NCBI GenBank assembly: GCA_034336665.1
Contig: JAPFBE010000003.1
Location: 64,213,352-64,277,351, forward strand
Direction: 5' to 3'
DNA: 64,000 nt
Origin: Luscinia megarhynchos
Taxonomy: Eukaryota; Chordata; Aves; Passeriformes; Turdidae
A model generated the notes under the pieces. The model did no database searches and was not told where the DNA came from. It was given only the letters and a program-made list of their open reading frames with translations. Shown here piece by piece: positions 13,301-27,030 of the stretch; within the stretch, counting starts at the first letter, position 1; every line of letters begins with the position of its first letter. Position numbers and translations under genes: made by a program.

Positions 13301-15729
13301 CCTTTGCTGAAAAATAGTTTGATCCTGTGCTTAATAAGTTAGATTTCCTGGCTTAGGATTAAAAAAATAATTTTGGTTATTCAGTTTCAGCATAGCAATG
13401 CATCAGAGGCCATTGGGATTCTTCGTCATGTAAGAGCATTACTTTAAATGGCCAGAGACCAAGTCTGGTGGCAAAAAATTGATTCATCCAATCCTCTGAG
13501 TTCAATTTTACTTGCCAATACGCCCCTATCAGTTTCCATTAAAAATTGATGCTTCTCTCATCACTTCTCTTTTTTTTTGAAGCAAGAATATTTAAAGCAA
13601 AGAATATTCAGCTGGTTTCCTGAAGTCTACAAGTAATCAAGTAATTCATTGCTGCCACCTCTTTGCTTAAGCAAATCGAAGACCAGACTATTGTCTCCAC
13701 CATGATACATTCAATGGTCCCTGTGGGAATTGTATACCCATGGCATTAATAATGCTCAACAAACAGATTTTTTGTTCTTCAAAAATGCAGCATTTCAGCA
13801 GAATCATGAAATAAATTCACTGTGAAACAGAGCAACAGTCAGGAAGCAGAATCTGGGAAAAGATAAGAAATGGTCATATATCCTGCTGAACAATTTCAGA
13901 GCACAAAGGCATCTCTGGAAACTAGTGCACATTACAGGATATTGTTACAAATCCTTCAGTACTATGTAGAATAATGAAAATACAAAATCTGGAAAATTGC
14001 ATGCACCCTGTTCTGCTCTCTGGCCTGCCTACTCAAATTTGTTCTCCATAGTTTGCACGATCTTACTTCCATGATCAATACATGGCTTTTTATAACCTTT
14101 AAGATTTATAGCACAGTAGAACATATTCCTAGGAAATTTCTTTAAAAGTGTACTGAGAAGAATTATGTGAGCAGGACAAGCCAACAAGTGATGTACCTGA
14201 CTTTTCTTTAGATTTTGGAAAGTTGGCAGTGTTCAGCACCCCAATTCAGGTCCAGCTACAGAAAAGGTCTCTATGGTATATTTGAGTCTAAAAATAAGAG
14301 TTTTTGTTGAAGTGAAAGTTTTCTAAAAATTGCTATAAAATGAGCTGAAAGGCCTCATATTAATCCAAAGAAAGAAAACTGCATCTCATCTTTCTTTTAT
14401 TCCTGCACACACCACAGAGTAAAAATGCTTCACACAAACAGGAGCCTAGAGAGAAAAAACAATGCAAATTACTTTACAAAGAGTAAAGGTAATGGAAACA
14501 GACTTTAAGAGGTGGAGACACTTTATTTTGTTTCTGGAAATAAAAAGAAATTACAAATCTTCAGAACTGTGACATGGAAAACTGATGTCTGCAGTAACCT
14601 CTGGAGAGCTTTGATTTTAACAAAGCATTTCCATAACTCAATGAGTCCAATCCTGATGTAATTGTGTTGAGGTTCATGGAATAATTCATTTGTGCCTTTC
14701 TCTCCTCTGTTGCTTTCTCACTTTGTCCACATTTCACTTTGTCCACATTTCCCTCTCTTCACCCAGCCTGTTATTTCTTCAGGTGCAGCTCTACACAGCA
14801 CACACTGCTGCAAGAACCATGCTTTGTCAAACCCCCACCAAATGTGATTGTCCTTCCCCTTTCAGATCCAGTTCTTTCTCTCAGTGTGACTAATTTCTAG
14901 ATCAGAATTTTATAACATTGTCTTGGGGTGCCTGTTAAACTGTTAAACATGCTGACAGGTCCAAGAAAGATGAATGGTTTGGAAAGGCAAGGCATTTCAA
15001 GGTATGAAATAAAAATGTCCAGCTTTAACTAGCAGCCAAGAAAGTGATTCTGCTACCAGCTGTGGTCATTTTCATGGCAATGTTTAGCAGTGTTGTCATT
15101 AAGACTGGAGCTGTACAAAAGGAGGCTGCTGTTCCAAGCAGCCTGTGTCAAATAGTTTGTGGTTCTATCTCTTCAAGTGGCTGGCAAAGCACAAAATGAA
15201 CCTGTAACTTCTCTGAATGAGTGACAGGATAGAATGAATGAGTTCTAAATGCTCCTGTAACTAAATGGACATGAGCTCCTGCTAACTCAGACTAGGGTGC
15301 AATAGTTTTCCAGTACTATAAAATTACAAAAACTACAAATGTTGATCTACAGAAAATCTCTTATTATGCTTGTCCTTGTCTTCTGCCTGCTACAGCAGAC
15401 ATGTCAGATTCCTTTGGTGTTTCCTCATGTTATAATGACTTATGCCCTCTGATTGATGGACCTAGGCATCACTACCCTTTCTTGCCACTTTGCTGAATAT
15501 AGGCACACTGTGCCAAATTCATTTCCTTCAACTAATCAATCAATGATGCTCCACTCTTGCTTCCAGCTGTGAATGGGGGCTCATCACAACTTGATGAGAC
15601 TAAAAATCTTGTTGAGCATATGACATTAAGAATAAAGGTGCAGGTATTGCCAAATGGATTTGTGATTTCAATGGCAGAAGCTTAAAGGCCTCACTAGATC
15701 TCAGGGAATGAACTGATAATTTCAAACCC
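7331..15729. other. Unique AT-rich non-coding DNA
   Basis: No gene, RNA or clear repeat is visible. Small local patterns are GACT tandem units near 12765-12780 and again near 12810-12820, and a direct duplication of a 'ctttgtccacattt' unit near 14720-14752. ORFs stay below 95 codons and none resembles a known protein. Confidence 0.55.
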
Positions 15730-15751
15730 TTACTATTTAATTAAATAGTAA
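15730..15751. repeat. Perfect 22-bp AT-rich palindrome
   Basis: The 22 bases read the same on both strands (half-site TTACTATTTAA, then its exact complement, no spacer). It could form a small cruciform or be a palindromic homeodomain-type AT site. No flanking transposon structure is visible. Confidence 0.85.
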
Positions 15752-15938
15752 ACATCTTACTGAGTTGCTAAATGAAAGGAGAAATAAAGTAAAAGAAACA
15801 TAACAGCATATGATAAATACAGTAACTTTTTTTCCTTATTCAAGCTTTATAGAATGAAAACAAACAACAAAAACTATGAAAGCAGATATAATTAATGAAA
15901 ATTAACAAAAAAATCTTCGATGATTTTGTGGGGAAAAA

Positions 15939-15960
15939 GTGTTTTTAAAGTGTTTTTAAA
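15939..15960 (+). repeat. Two tandem copies of an 11-base unit
   Basis: The unit GTGTTTTTAAA occurs twice in a row, a simple local duplication in AT-rich sequence. Confidence 0.75.
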
Positions 15961-16135
15961 GGAAAAAGCAATTTTGTAGGAATCAAAAATAATAAATTGA
16001 AAGACTTAGCAAATCTTTTGTACTTCGAAAAAGGACTTCCTAAAGACTGCAAATTGACACCTTTGAAGGTGGTTGTGGATGATTTAGGAAATCAAACACT
16101 ATTAAATTAGACCATCACACAGAGTATGGTTTCCT

Positions 16136-16162
16136 GTTAAGTAAATTAAATATTTACTTAAC
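16136..16162. repeat. Inverted repeat, 11-bp arms and 5-base loop
   Basis: The left arm GTTAAGTAAAT and the right arm ATTTACTTAAC are exact reverse complements around TAAAT. It lies about 390 bases right of the perfect palindrome at 15730-15751, but the two have different sequences. Confidence 0.85.
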
Positions 16163-17057
16163 ATTTACCAGACTCACATAATCCTCTCTACTTGAATTGA
16201 GATGGCAAATAATATCAAATCAAACAAATGTAAAAATCCTCCCCTGCTTAACCAGTTTTGTTCTATGCCAAATCTGTTTCCCAACTTTTCAAGAGTGCGT
16301 CTTACTATATAAGACACCAGTAATCTCTAACAAGCTCTACAGTAATTTTTGCTGATCAAAGATACTTATAATTTATAGTCTGGAAGTGCTCTGAGTAAGA
16401 TTTGTTACTGTAACACAAGTACCCTCTCCAAGACAGTGAATTTGAAACATCTGGGTAATCTCTGTGTAGTATGTAGAAACTCATCCTCATTAGGATTCCT
16501 GTAGAATCCCTTCAGGTTATGGAAAGCTGCAATTAGGTCACACCAAAGTCTTCATACACATTGGAATCACATCTTCACATAATCAAGCACACTGAGAGAC
16601 AGAATTCAAAATTACGTAGTCAAGTGGAACATGTGTCATGAAAAAGCTAATATTTAACTCCAAACAACCAAAAGCAAAGTCCTGCAATGGATGAGATAAT
16701 CAGCTGCACAGTTATAGTTAACTCCTCATGAATCTGTAAATGGACAAATGCTTCACATGTTTGAAATGTGAAGTCTTCCCACATGAGTTAATGATGGTCT
16801 CAGACAGTGTACATTTCCTTCCTTGGAGCACAAAATCTCATAAAAGAACTAACACAAATCATCAGCAATCTAGAAAATACAGCCTTTAAGATAAGATCTG
16901 AAAAAGCAGTGAGGACAAATTTCATTTAAAAAATCAGAAGGGAGAGAAAAATGAGGCTTAAAATAAAGAAATAGATTTAAAGTACAAAAGGTCAGAAAAA
17001 TGAAGTAAAGGAATTTGGAATGAACATTAGTAGAAGTGATCTAGCAATTAGAGAATT
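16163..17057. other. Unique AT-rich non-coding DNA
   Basis: Nothing recognisable lies between the inverted repeat and the ATGA microsatellite. The last 200 bases are purine-rich and A-rich. Confidence 0.55.
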
Positions 17058-17114
17058 AATGAATGAATACATGAATGAATGCATGAATGAATGAAGGAAA
17101 GAATGAATGAATGG
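17058..17114 (+). repeat. Imperfect (ATGA)n tetranucleotide microsatellite
   Basis: About 14 units of ATGA/GAAT type, interrupted by 'tac', 'gc' and 'agga' changes. The interruptions suggest an old, fairly stable array. Confidence 0.92.
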
Positions 17115-20100
17115 ACTAGAGAAGATTATTCAAGGGTCTGGGTATTTCCCAGACATCTGTCAGAAAAAACAGAAGGGCTAATCTGGCTCCCTGGATATGT
17201 GTGGCACAGTGGGGAACAGATGAGAGAACAGTTTAAATCCCTTTCCAATGCTTACTTTCTACAAGTAACTGAATCTATTGTTCAAAACCTTTAGAACCAG
17301 TCTTCAAAGGGTGAGGTGTACAATAGTCTCAATTAGGTGCTTTTTTCTTGAAGCGAAAAACTTCAGCAGAATAATCCAAAATCTGGACACTGGAAATATC
17401 TGTCTGGGAACCTCACAGCACCTATCATCACTCTTTGACAACTCAACTATTCTGATGCTGCCTGTAAGGAAAAAAGGAGATGAAATGTGGGAAAAACAAT
17501 TCTAGGCTCTGAAATTCTGCTGCTCCCATTTTCTCCAAAGACAGAAGCTATTAATGCAAGAGAGATAAGGTGGACCAATAGCTGTTCACAGAATATAAGA
17601 AATAAACACACTTTTCACCAAATCATGTAAGCCAAATTCACTAGCTGCTTTATATCATTCTAAACTTTTAAAGCAGTGTTGAGACCTCAATGCTGAGTTT
17701 TATTTTTCATTCACTATCCAGATTATTGAAGTCTGGCAACTTTAAACCTTTTTATTTACAGAAGGGGGGTAGAATAAATAACTGACCTGCAGTCCTTCAA
17801 TGTGGTGAGCACCTGTTGAATGTTTTTAATTCTAGCTTGAGGTTGGCAAAGTGATGTTATTCACATTTCTAAGTTCTGGAGACTTCAAAGGAAAGAAGTT
17901 TGCTATTGTTGGCCTTTATGACTCTTCTACATGTCATAAAATTCTCCTACCATGTTTGCCATCACTTTTGACCAGCCACGGACAAAGTACCAAAGGATTT
18001 TTCATGGGAAAGCAACAAACAACACATGCTATTGGCTTCTCCACAGTCTACATCTGCTATCCAATTCCCGAAGGGAATTACAACCCAAGGAAGGAGAAGA
18101 AAAAAAAGATGAAAAAGTAGACTGTGAGGAGAAAGTAGTGGATGAAACTATGGGCCTGGTTGCCAGCATTACAGACTTGATATTCTGGAGTACCAGCTGT
18201 TAAATTTTTGTTTGGAGTGTAAATAGTATATTTGTTAGTAAAAACTGTCATTCTGGTTAATACACTTTTTTTTTTGACATAACTAATAGAGCTCAAGGAT
18301 GTGTTAAGAATTAATGTAATTATTATAATTTCAAGAAGAAATAAATAAGTGAATATTTGCTTCTGTCCATTACTTTTCATTTTGCTTCACAATATCTTGC
18401 ACTAATTAAATGATTCCTCTGTTTGTCCTGTGCCTAGGAATTGTTAGAGCTTCTAAGCACAGGTTAGAATTTTTAAGCATAGCCAGATGATCACGGTTTC
18501 ACTGAAGACCAAACAATCACTAAGTATGTTTTTTAAATGGCAGTGGTGCATAAAACATTTCTTTCTTACATGCCTTTGAATTTCAATTTTTTATGACACC
18601 AAGATTTCCATATAGGTGGAGCCTATTTGGCACATCCAAATGAAAGTAAATCAAGTAAAAACAAAAACTCAGTAGATTAATAACTCTGACTTGATCAGAC
18701 ATGAATGTTGGAAAATATCTTCTATGTCTGGGCATATAAACATAGCTCAGAGAACAACTGAATGTTATGCTGGAGATAACTTCATCTCTCAATCACACTC
18801 TAAGTATTTGTAGAAGTCACCTGCTTTTTCTGAGCAACTTCAGAGATGGAATATAAGTTGTCAAATCTAGGTTTTGGGAGGGCGTCCCAGCTCCTTCAGT
18901 AACAGCTTTTTTCTGTCAGTTGTTTGTATGTGGCTCAGGAGGACTTCAGCAAAAGAAGCAGCTACAGCACTGACCCTCCACATTTCCAGTGGTATAACAG
19001 ATAACAATTTTCCCATCGAAATTTTTGCTGTATTTGTTGTTTTCCAGGCAGGAGAAAGAAGAAGAAGGAAAGGAAAATACTATGAACTTGAAAAATTTCT
19101 GATTTCTTGCCAAATTTAACAATCTCCTTTTTCTCACATACTAGTCAACCCATTGATTTCAGGTTTTCATGCTTGATCTTCAGGATTGGAAGTTCAAGAC
19201 TGGCTCTTCACTAGGAAGTGAAAATTGTAGTTGCCAATGGTGTGAATGCATTTCACAGATGCTTCAGTTTGCAAAAACCTTATGTTCGTTTTCTTCCATC
19301 TGTGGAAGAAAGGAGACTGGAACAATATAGTGCAGAGAGATAGTTCAAAGTTACATAGAAATAAATTGCATACAATTTTAAATTATGCAAAAGGGAATGC
19401 ATATATTTGTGAGGATAATGACCCATTTCAAAACAAAGCAGAACTGTGATTTGTGCTAATTATTTTTTTCTCTGTATTATTTTAACCCAAATCTAAAAGG
19501 GACATGCTACTTACAGATCTATGGTTATTGTGCAAACATAATTTACATATTTTGACCAGGAATCCTTTTTCTATAAAGAAATTTCTGTGTTAGTGTTTGA
19601 ATTAAAACTCCCTTGTCAGAGCTAACAGGAATACAGAAACTTCACTAGAGTGTGATTGCAGGTAAAAATGACCTTGCCCAAGGCTTGTTCAGGGCATTGG
19701 AATGAATTTGAGTGATTTGGAAAGACTCTCAGTGAACTGACTTTAACAGTCACTACCATTCTCTCCCTTGATGGACAAATCTTTTCTATCAAATTCTAAA
19801 GAAAAGTATTTAATCTCTTTAGAGTAATGCTTAGTAAGAAAGATAAATTCAGAATCTGATTGGTCATGAATGAGACTTCTTGGGAAAAAGTTTGAACACG
19901 CCAGTTGATTGGTAAGGAATTCAGCAGAAATTTTGTAGTACTTAGGTTTAACAATATCTTGTTGTTTTAAGTTTTAGATTTTGTGAATGTCCTTGTCATT
20001 TTTCAGAATATTTTTTGTGAACATATCTTTCAAAACATGTGTCTACCTAACCTGAAACTTGGGCTATGAAAAGAGTCTTGTTTGTAAAATCTCAAAAGTA

Positions 20101-22690
20101 TTTCTAATTCTTCCAAAGCTACAGGAATAAAATGTAAAATACATCAGTCAAATATTTATTTTGCCAAAATTAAACAGATGTTGAGTCTCAATGGTCCAAT
20201 TTCTTTTTAAATTTAGAAGCCGTGTTTTTCACAAATCTTATCCTATGTTTGGCAATGAAGTTTTTCTTCCTGATGTTTACTGTTTGAAAAACTTAAAATC
20301 CTCATCAATAGACCAGAGAGACTGCTTTAATTGTGGACTCATCTCCCTTTTAATGTCAAAATAACTTTATTTAATCTGGTGATATTTTTTCCTGATATTC
20401 TTTGAATCTGCCTGGGATCTGCATGAGATTCTGTGACCTCTAATGGAGGAACAGAATATCCTTGCAGCTTTGAACAGTAGCCCAAGCTGCACTTTCAGAC
20501 CAGTCATCAGATTCTTTTTGGGCAGATTAATTCAAATCAGAGCAGAAGGAGAGAACTTTGAGATGATCACTCACACCTTGTTTCTTTCCTGGTTTATGCA
20601 AGGAGATTAAATGGTCTTGGCTTGCTTTACTTAGATAAATGAGAAAAGGTTCTTCCTGCAGACTCACTGGGGAGCAAACACCAAAATGGACAGGAGGTGC
20701 TGGAGCTGCTGGGCAACCTTAACACACCATCACATGGGGATGAACTGGACACCTATTTTGGCTGGGGTTTAGGAACTTGCAAGTTCCATTTAAATGCCCC
20801 TCCTTCTTTCATGGAAGAACTGAGTAAAAGGTTTCCTTCAAGCACAAGGGACAAGGAATCTAACTAGTTTCAATATAAAGCTAAATACATATATGAAGGG
20901 ATATTTTTTCCTCTGTCTATGGCTACAGGGATGACTGGATTTGCTCATCTTTCACAATCCTTTCCAGTCTGATTTTCTACTTTAGTTCTATGGTAGAAAA
21001 ATGAAGCTGTCAAAGAAAATCAGCAGCATCATCAGGGATATTTCTTCTTTGGGAAAAATTAATGCCATTCAGCTCACTTTGATGTAAATTATTCAAAATC
21101 TTGCATTACAGAGAAACAAAATTTAATTTGTTCGGCTCCTTCTTTGCATCCTTTTAAAAACAATTTATCAGTGGCACTGTGAAGTAATATAGCACTTAGC
21201 AGTTTTATCTGAGCCATTGATACTATTCCACAATTTTCTAAACCAATATTCTATGATGGAAGTCACAAAGTGCTGCCTTTTCCTTGATGTTGTAGTTTCT
21301 ACTTCAGTATACTCCTTTCAATTTTAAGGGTCATGATCCACATGTACATAACTGCTTGGCTATGACTTTTAATTAACTTTGGAGGGACAGAATTGTCTTA
21401 TTTTTAATGGGACAAATTTGGAAAGAAGTCTTCCTTTTTTAAATGCTGTCTCTGTACTATAGCATAAATGAATATAACTCAAAACTCACAGATTGATATG
21501 AGAGTTTAATTAGAAATGAAGGTGGACACGGTAAGTAATAGAATTATGTTCATGTAAGGACAATTTAAAGCTTCTCATGTAGCATATAAATTTTGTGTAC
21601 TGCTTATGGCCATGAAAAAAGGAAAGGATGTAAAGTAAATGATGTACTCTTCATCTTTCCCTTAGCAAAGTCTTGATGTTTTCATCAAAAGGCATGTTTT
21701 AAGACATAATAATATGCCTGAGCCACAATATATGTGATAAAATTAATAGGATACATTAATCTGCATTATCAATTTAATTTATCAAGCTAATGTATCAGCA
21801 TGATTTTATTGTACTTAAAAAATAGTAAATCAAATAAGAGAAACACTTGCTTTTATATGTCAACATGTCTATTTTTTATGCTACACAAGATGCTGGAAAT
21901 CTCTGTGGCATAATTTGTCAAAGGAAAGATATCATTGTTTGTCAGCAGAAGACAGAAATTATTTTTAGAATTTTCAAGAAAACACTGTTTGGCTTTGGGT
22001 TAATGGAAAACTGAACTTCAATATATGTATAAAATGGTTGTTGTGGTGGTTTTTTAACTGGAATAAAAGTGAAATTAAACAAACTACAGAACCCTATTAA
22101 ACACTTTGTAACACATGGACGCTGTCCAAGAGACACAGAAAAACTACTGGTGTATTTTCCAAGCTCTGACACATATAAATTTGGACATAGTCAGATTTTT
22201 TTCTGGCAGGAATAAAATGCTTTACACAAGGGGAAAAAGAGAAGGACCGGGATTTGAAGAAGAGGGAGATTTAAGGAGATTATCTCCTATAAGCAAAGTA
22301 ACCACCAATCTCTGTGGATGTGTATGTGTGTATGTTTCTACTTAACTAAGCAAGATTCCACTTTCATTAGGACAAGAATTATACAGAAATGCGCCTATAC
22401 AACTTGAAAATAAAACAAGTTGTCTCCTAATGTTAGGTCTTGGATGAGGAAAAAAACCATGTACACATTTCCGTCGATTTATTTTTTGCCCCTTTCAGAT
22501 GCAAAGTTTTTGATTGATCCTGTTTCTTTCTCAGAAAGTGAGGAAAAAGCATCCTAATGGAAAGAATATAATAGTACAGCTTCATTTGCTGCATGACTGT
22601 ATCAATTTTTAACCTGTGGCAAATAGTACTGCAGAGAGATTACTGCAGACTGAATTGAGTTAGTTTTGCTGAAGAAAAATCCACAAGACT
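17115..22690. other. Unique AT-rich non-coding DNA
   Basis: No supported gene or transposon. A pair of overlapping ORFs at 17851-18203 (89 and 83 codons) ends in a lysine-rich run that comes from a purine tract near 18090-18120. They match no protein I know, and there is no promoter, splice or poly(A) pattern to support them. Confidence 0.5.
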
Positions 22691-22800
22691 GGAGGAGGAG
22701 GAGAAGGAGAAGAAGGAGAAGAAGGAGAAGAAGAAGACGAACGAGAAGACGAACAAGAACAAGAACAAGAACAAGAACAAGAACAAGAACAAGAAAACAA
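22691..22800 (+). repeat. Compound microsatellite: GGAGAAGAA-type then (GAACAA)7
   Basis: The first part, 22691-22737, is 47 consecutive purines made of GGA and GGAGAAGAA units. After a short transition (gacgaacgagaagac) come seven perfect GAACAA hexamers at 22751-22792. The opposite strand translates to Phe-Leu, Val-Leu or Leu-only runs, which explains the two overlapping minus-strand ORFs here; they are not genes. The homopurine run is long enough to form a triplex (H-DNA) in principle. Confidence 0.95.
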
Positions 22801-23722
22801 AAAGGTACTTGATGATAGGGAAATATTGCCCATGCTGTCCCCAGAACAATGAAGAACACCATGAAGAAACCATTTAAAAGATCAATATCTTTTCAGCCGT
22901 ATCCCTATGGTCCAATGTGGCAGCAAGCAAACATAGTAACTTGGCTAATCTTTTAGAGTTTGGATCTAATTTGAAGGACAAGCTCAGGGAATGTTGTATC
23001 ATGTCCAGTTGTTTTCAGTCCTGTCCCTCACTGTCATGAAAGGCTCTCAAGCAGAAAATAAAATGACTCTCCAACAGTTTTCTTCTCTCCATGATAATGT
23101 TTTACTCATTTTCTCAAGAAGAACAATATTGCTCCACAACAAATCAGCAGGTTTATCCTGCTTTTATTCTCCAAAGAGATCTTGTTAGCACAGAAACAAA
23201 CCACTTAGCTTAGGTGATTCAGTTGTTTTCTCCTGTCTGCCACAATCTACCTGTGTGAGTTGCAGGGCCAGAGCCAAAAGACGTCTCTTGTCTCTTTGTC
23301 TTGAAATGATTACAATGCAGGCCAAACCAGAATGAAATTCCTGAAGTACAGTTTAGGCAGAGTCTGGGCACATCAACTCAGAAAGCCAGTCCAAAAGTCC
23401 CTGCCCAACTGGCAGGAACATGAGATTCTTCTGGCCCTGGTGCCTCAAGTTACTTCATGTCCAGAAGCGAGGTCAGCTGGAGTGACCAAGGAAATTTACT
23501 TATGATTAAGTTTTCCTGTAGCTGCTGAATTTTATATAAATCAAACATACAAGTTCACACATACCATTTCTGTATGCTTCTCAGAGACTGGTGCTTCGTT
23601 TTGTGGCTAGCCAGCAGTGAACTTTTCTCAGACAGTTTTGCACAGTACTTGAGAAGCTCAGACATACTGATTTCTATATTCCATCTATTGACCATGAATC
23701 TTTAGAAATCTTGAAATTACAA
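22801..23722. other. Unique non-coding DNA
   Basis: No gene or repeat recognised between the microsatellite and the CR1 copy. Confidence 0.5.
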
Positions 23723-24045
23723 GAATCATAGAATTATAGAATATCCCAAGCTGGAAGGGACCCATAGGAATCCTCAAGTTCAGTTCCCTGCTACTCACAG
23801 GACTGCCTAGAAGTCAACCAGGTGACAAGTCATCATCCAGATACACTCTGAACTCTGACAGGATTGGTACCATGGCCACTTGCCTGGGGAGGCTGTTTCA
23901 GTGACTGACCACCTTCTCAGTGAAAAACCTTTTCCTTACACTTAATCTGAACTTCCCCCAACGCAGTTTCATTCCATTTTATTGTGCTCTCTTCCTGGTT
24001 GCCAGACAGAGGAGATCAACACCTCCCCACATGTTTTCCTATAGT
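23723..24045 (-). mobile_element. CR1 LINE 3' end, minus strand
   Basis: On the plus strand it opens with the reverse complement of the CR1 terminal octamers ('gaatcatagaattatagaat'), then 'ctggaagggaccc', 'ctgaactctgacagg', 'gaccaccttctcagtgaaaaacct', and ends in the usual 'cctcccc' stretch. This is the 3' untranslated region and the very end of ORF2 of an avian CR1, 5'-truncated at about 24045. It diverges considerably from the consensus I remember, so it is old. Confidence 0.92.
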
Positions 24046-26599
24046 TCTGAAAAGAAGATAGACGAGTAGATTGAATTATTTTATAGATTTATTTCTCACT
24101 GCTGGTGATTAGCTGTGGAACAATCACTCCTCATCTTACAAAGATGGCTAGAGAACCTGAATGATGGCTTCAAGCAACAACATATCGTCCCCAAATATAA
24201 CAGAGAAAGTGTAACTAGAAAGAGTGCTAAATAGTCTAAATTTTAAGGCTGGATCTGAGAGCAAAGACAGGAAGTGTGCTTAGTATGAAATTCATAACTA
24301 GAATTGAGCAGCAGTGGTATAGAAAAGAAACTTCCTCTTTTTAGGCCATTTAATTTTGTATTAATTTAATGTTTGTTTAAAAATAAATCAAAGGATAATT
24401 GGAAATGTACAGGAAAACTCACACTGTCATCTGTGGGTTTTTTTCATATAATGTGAGTCCCTCTCAAACTGAGATCAAGGGAGATGTAGTTTGCTGTGGT
24501 TTGTCTCATTGTGCTAGCAGCACTGAGTAAAAAAAAAGCCTGAGAGAAGGACAAAATAGCTTATTGAGGTGGGAAGACAGTCAGTGACACATATTGTCTG
24601 AAGGGATATGCATTGAAAATCACTGGGTGTGTCCAGATGATTCTTGTCCAGCAGGGAATCTGCTGCAGCCTCAGAGAAACACATGTGTGTGTCTGGGGTG
24701 TCTGTCAGAGGATGTACACGTCCAGGCAGGCAAGGGAGCATTCGGGGAAAGGGACAGCAAAGGTCCAGCAAAACCCTACTTGGCTTCTCCATGAGCATTG
24801 CTGGTCTGATCTAGATTTTTTTTTTTCTATATAATGTTCTCAAGATGGAGTTCCATCAAAAGCTTTCTGCTATGATAAATCCCTTAGGGATTGCATGCAG
24901 ATGGAGGGCTGCTTTTGTTTATTTTGCTAGCAAAAGAAATTCAAATGAAAATTATTTCTAAAATATGTTCAGAATTAAATATATCCTTCAGCTATTTAGC
25001 TTATTGGAAGTGGAAATCCAAACATTCATCTGAGAGAACAAGATCTTGAATTAATTTTTCAGTTTTACCTCAGATATTATTCATATGAAACCCTACTTCT
25101 CGGATTTTCCTGAAACTGAAAATTTTGTCATGATCAAGGATCACTACCATAAAGCAAAAGACACCAACATTCAAATTAGATATTAAGACACTCCAAGCTC
25201 ACACAGAAACTAGCCATTTTTGTAGACTGCATGACTAAAAGCTCTTGTAAACTTACTTTCTGCAGAGACTTCACAATCACATCTGTATTATTTTGTGGAA
25301 CTAAAGCCAAGAATAAAAGAAACGTGTACAAGGCAGAAGTAGGAGCACTACATCACAGATATGTTGCTCTGGGAAAAAAAGTTGATGTCCATTGTCTTGT
25401 CTATGATGGCATTACAGACAAGGAATGACAGCCACCTGAGAAAGGCAGAACCAAAGGCAAATGCTTCCCCACATATGCATGATGAAATAATATCACATTA
25501 TGCAATTAAGCCTTAAAATATGGAGGAGAGGGAGCAAAGTGGCAGCCAAGCCCATTGTATTAGAGGTGGCTGGCACTTTGAGTTAACATGCATCTCTTCA
25601 CTGAAGTTATAAAGAGTCACATTTGTAATTTCACTGTCTTCAGTATTTTTTTTCTGTGGTAAGCATGTATCCTGCCTCAAGAAAGACTTTAATCCTCCAT
25701 AGGAAATGCATCAATACAACATTTCACATTCTGGCTATTTAACCTCCTGTTTGTGTCCTAAAACATGGCTCATCCAGCCTTTCAGATAAAGATGTAGTTC
25801 CTAGAAAGACTCCTTCTTGTGTCACCTCCACTATTTAATCTCTTTTTATAGCTGTCATTGCCAACTGTGGCTTTGTGTTTCCTTTTTTTTCCAGTCAATT
25901 CACTTTCCTGGCTTTTTATTCTTGCAAAGTTCTTTAGTTTTTCGGTCTCTTACAAAATGCTGTACACTTAGTTTTACTGCACCTCTGAGGGACATTTTTC
26001 TCTTTACTGTAAGAGACTTTTCTGAAGTACTTTCCTCCTGAATGACAGCATAATGACATTATTTTCTTTCATGTGCTATTTAGTTTGGAATGTTCTGTTT
26101 TGCTTTCTATAACAGAACATGTGCTGAAAATCTGATACCTTTAGTACACTACATTGTCCCTAACGATTGCTTCTTTTTCTGTTCCTCATTTGTAATAGTA
26201 CTTGCTCTTTTTTAGTTTTAATAAGTTCTTTTGCTCTAGTCTTGGAATTACCTCTTAATTTCAATCTTCTTATTTATAGATTTGTCCTGGTTATGAAAAA
26301 TATATTAATAGACTCTTAGATGGAGTCTGATCAACGTGCTTTATCCTTACTATAGCATCTGCCTAACCTTTTGGCCTGTTTCAAAAACAAACCAACAGAA
26401 TTGGGCCAATCCTCTTTCATCAGCAGTTAAATTTATCTGAACACATTTGCTTGGAAACTGTGAGCACTCCCAGGTAGTTCTTAGGGCTTTAAAAGGTGCT
26501 GAGGACTTGGCAACCAGCAGTTAATCACATCACACAGACCTTTTTAACCAAACAACAGTTTGTAAGTTTTTAGTAAATAAGTGACATCTTTACACATGA
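24046..26599. other. Unique AT-rich non-coding DNA
   Basis: No supported gene or repeat. The ORFs at 24514-24834 overlap on both strands and match nothing I recognise. Confidence 0.5.
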
Positions 26600-27030
26600 T
26601 CTGAAAAGAGCTGAGAAAAATAGATGATTAATCATCATTGTCTGAAAACGTTTTTTCTTCTTCTGACACATAAAGCATTCATAAGATCATAAAGTTGTTT
26701 TACAGTCCTGCAATTTATGGTGAGTTGCTCGATTTACCAGTAAAGGAATATTATCCCATGAATACTGCATTTAATCAACTGCTTAACTGAATTATTCTGC
26801 CAGAAATGTGCTTGTTAATGGTGCTATTTCCTAAACCAATTCTAAGGCTGCTGGATTCGCTTTAATAGCATGTAGAATCTGTGTCCTGTTAAAATGCTTT
26901 CCTGCAGTTAAAATATTTGTGTGACACAATTGTCTGTGTTTGTGTTTTAACTTTCCACAATTATACGGTTTCCATGCACACAAATGAAATACCAGTGATC
27001 CTGCATTAACCGTAGATGAACTACCCACCA
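26600..27030. promoter_or_regulatory. Possible conserved non-coding element (speculative)
   Basis: This repeat-free stretch has the look of vertebrate conserved non-coding elements. It is AT-rich with many TAAT/ATTA-type cores and octamer-like words, has no simple repeats and no transposon remnants. This is a judgement of texture only. No alignment was possible, and most such stretches in a gene desert are not conserved. Confidence 0.15.

Noticed and set aside
17851..18203. Two overlapping ORFs ending in a lysine-rich run
   Set aside because: The basic tail comes from a purine tract, and there is no homology, promoter or splice support.
22602..22873. Two overlapping minus-strand ORFs with Phe-Leu, Val-Leu and Leu runs
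   Set aside because: They are translations of the GGAGAAGAA/GAACAA microsatellite.
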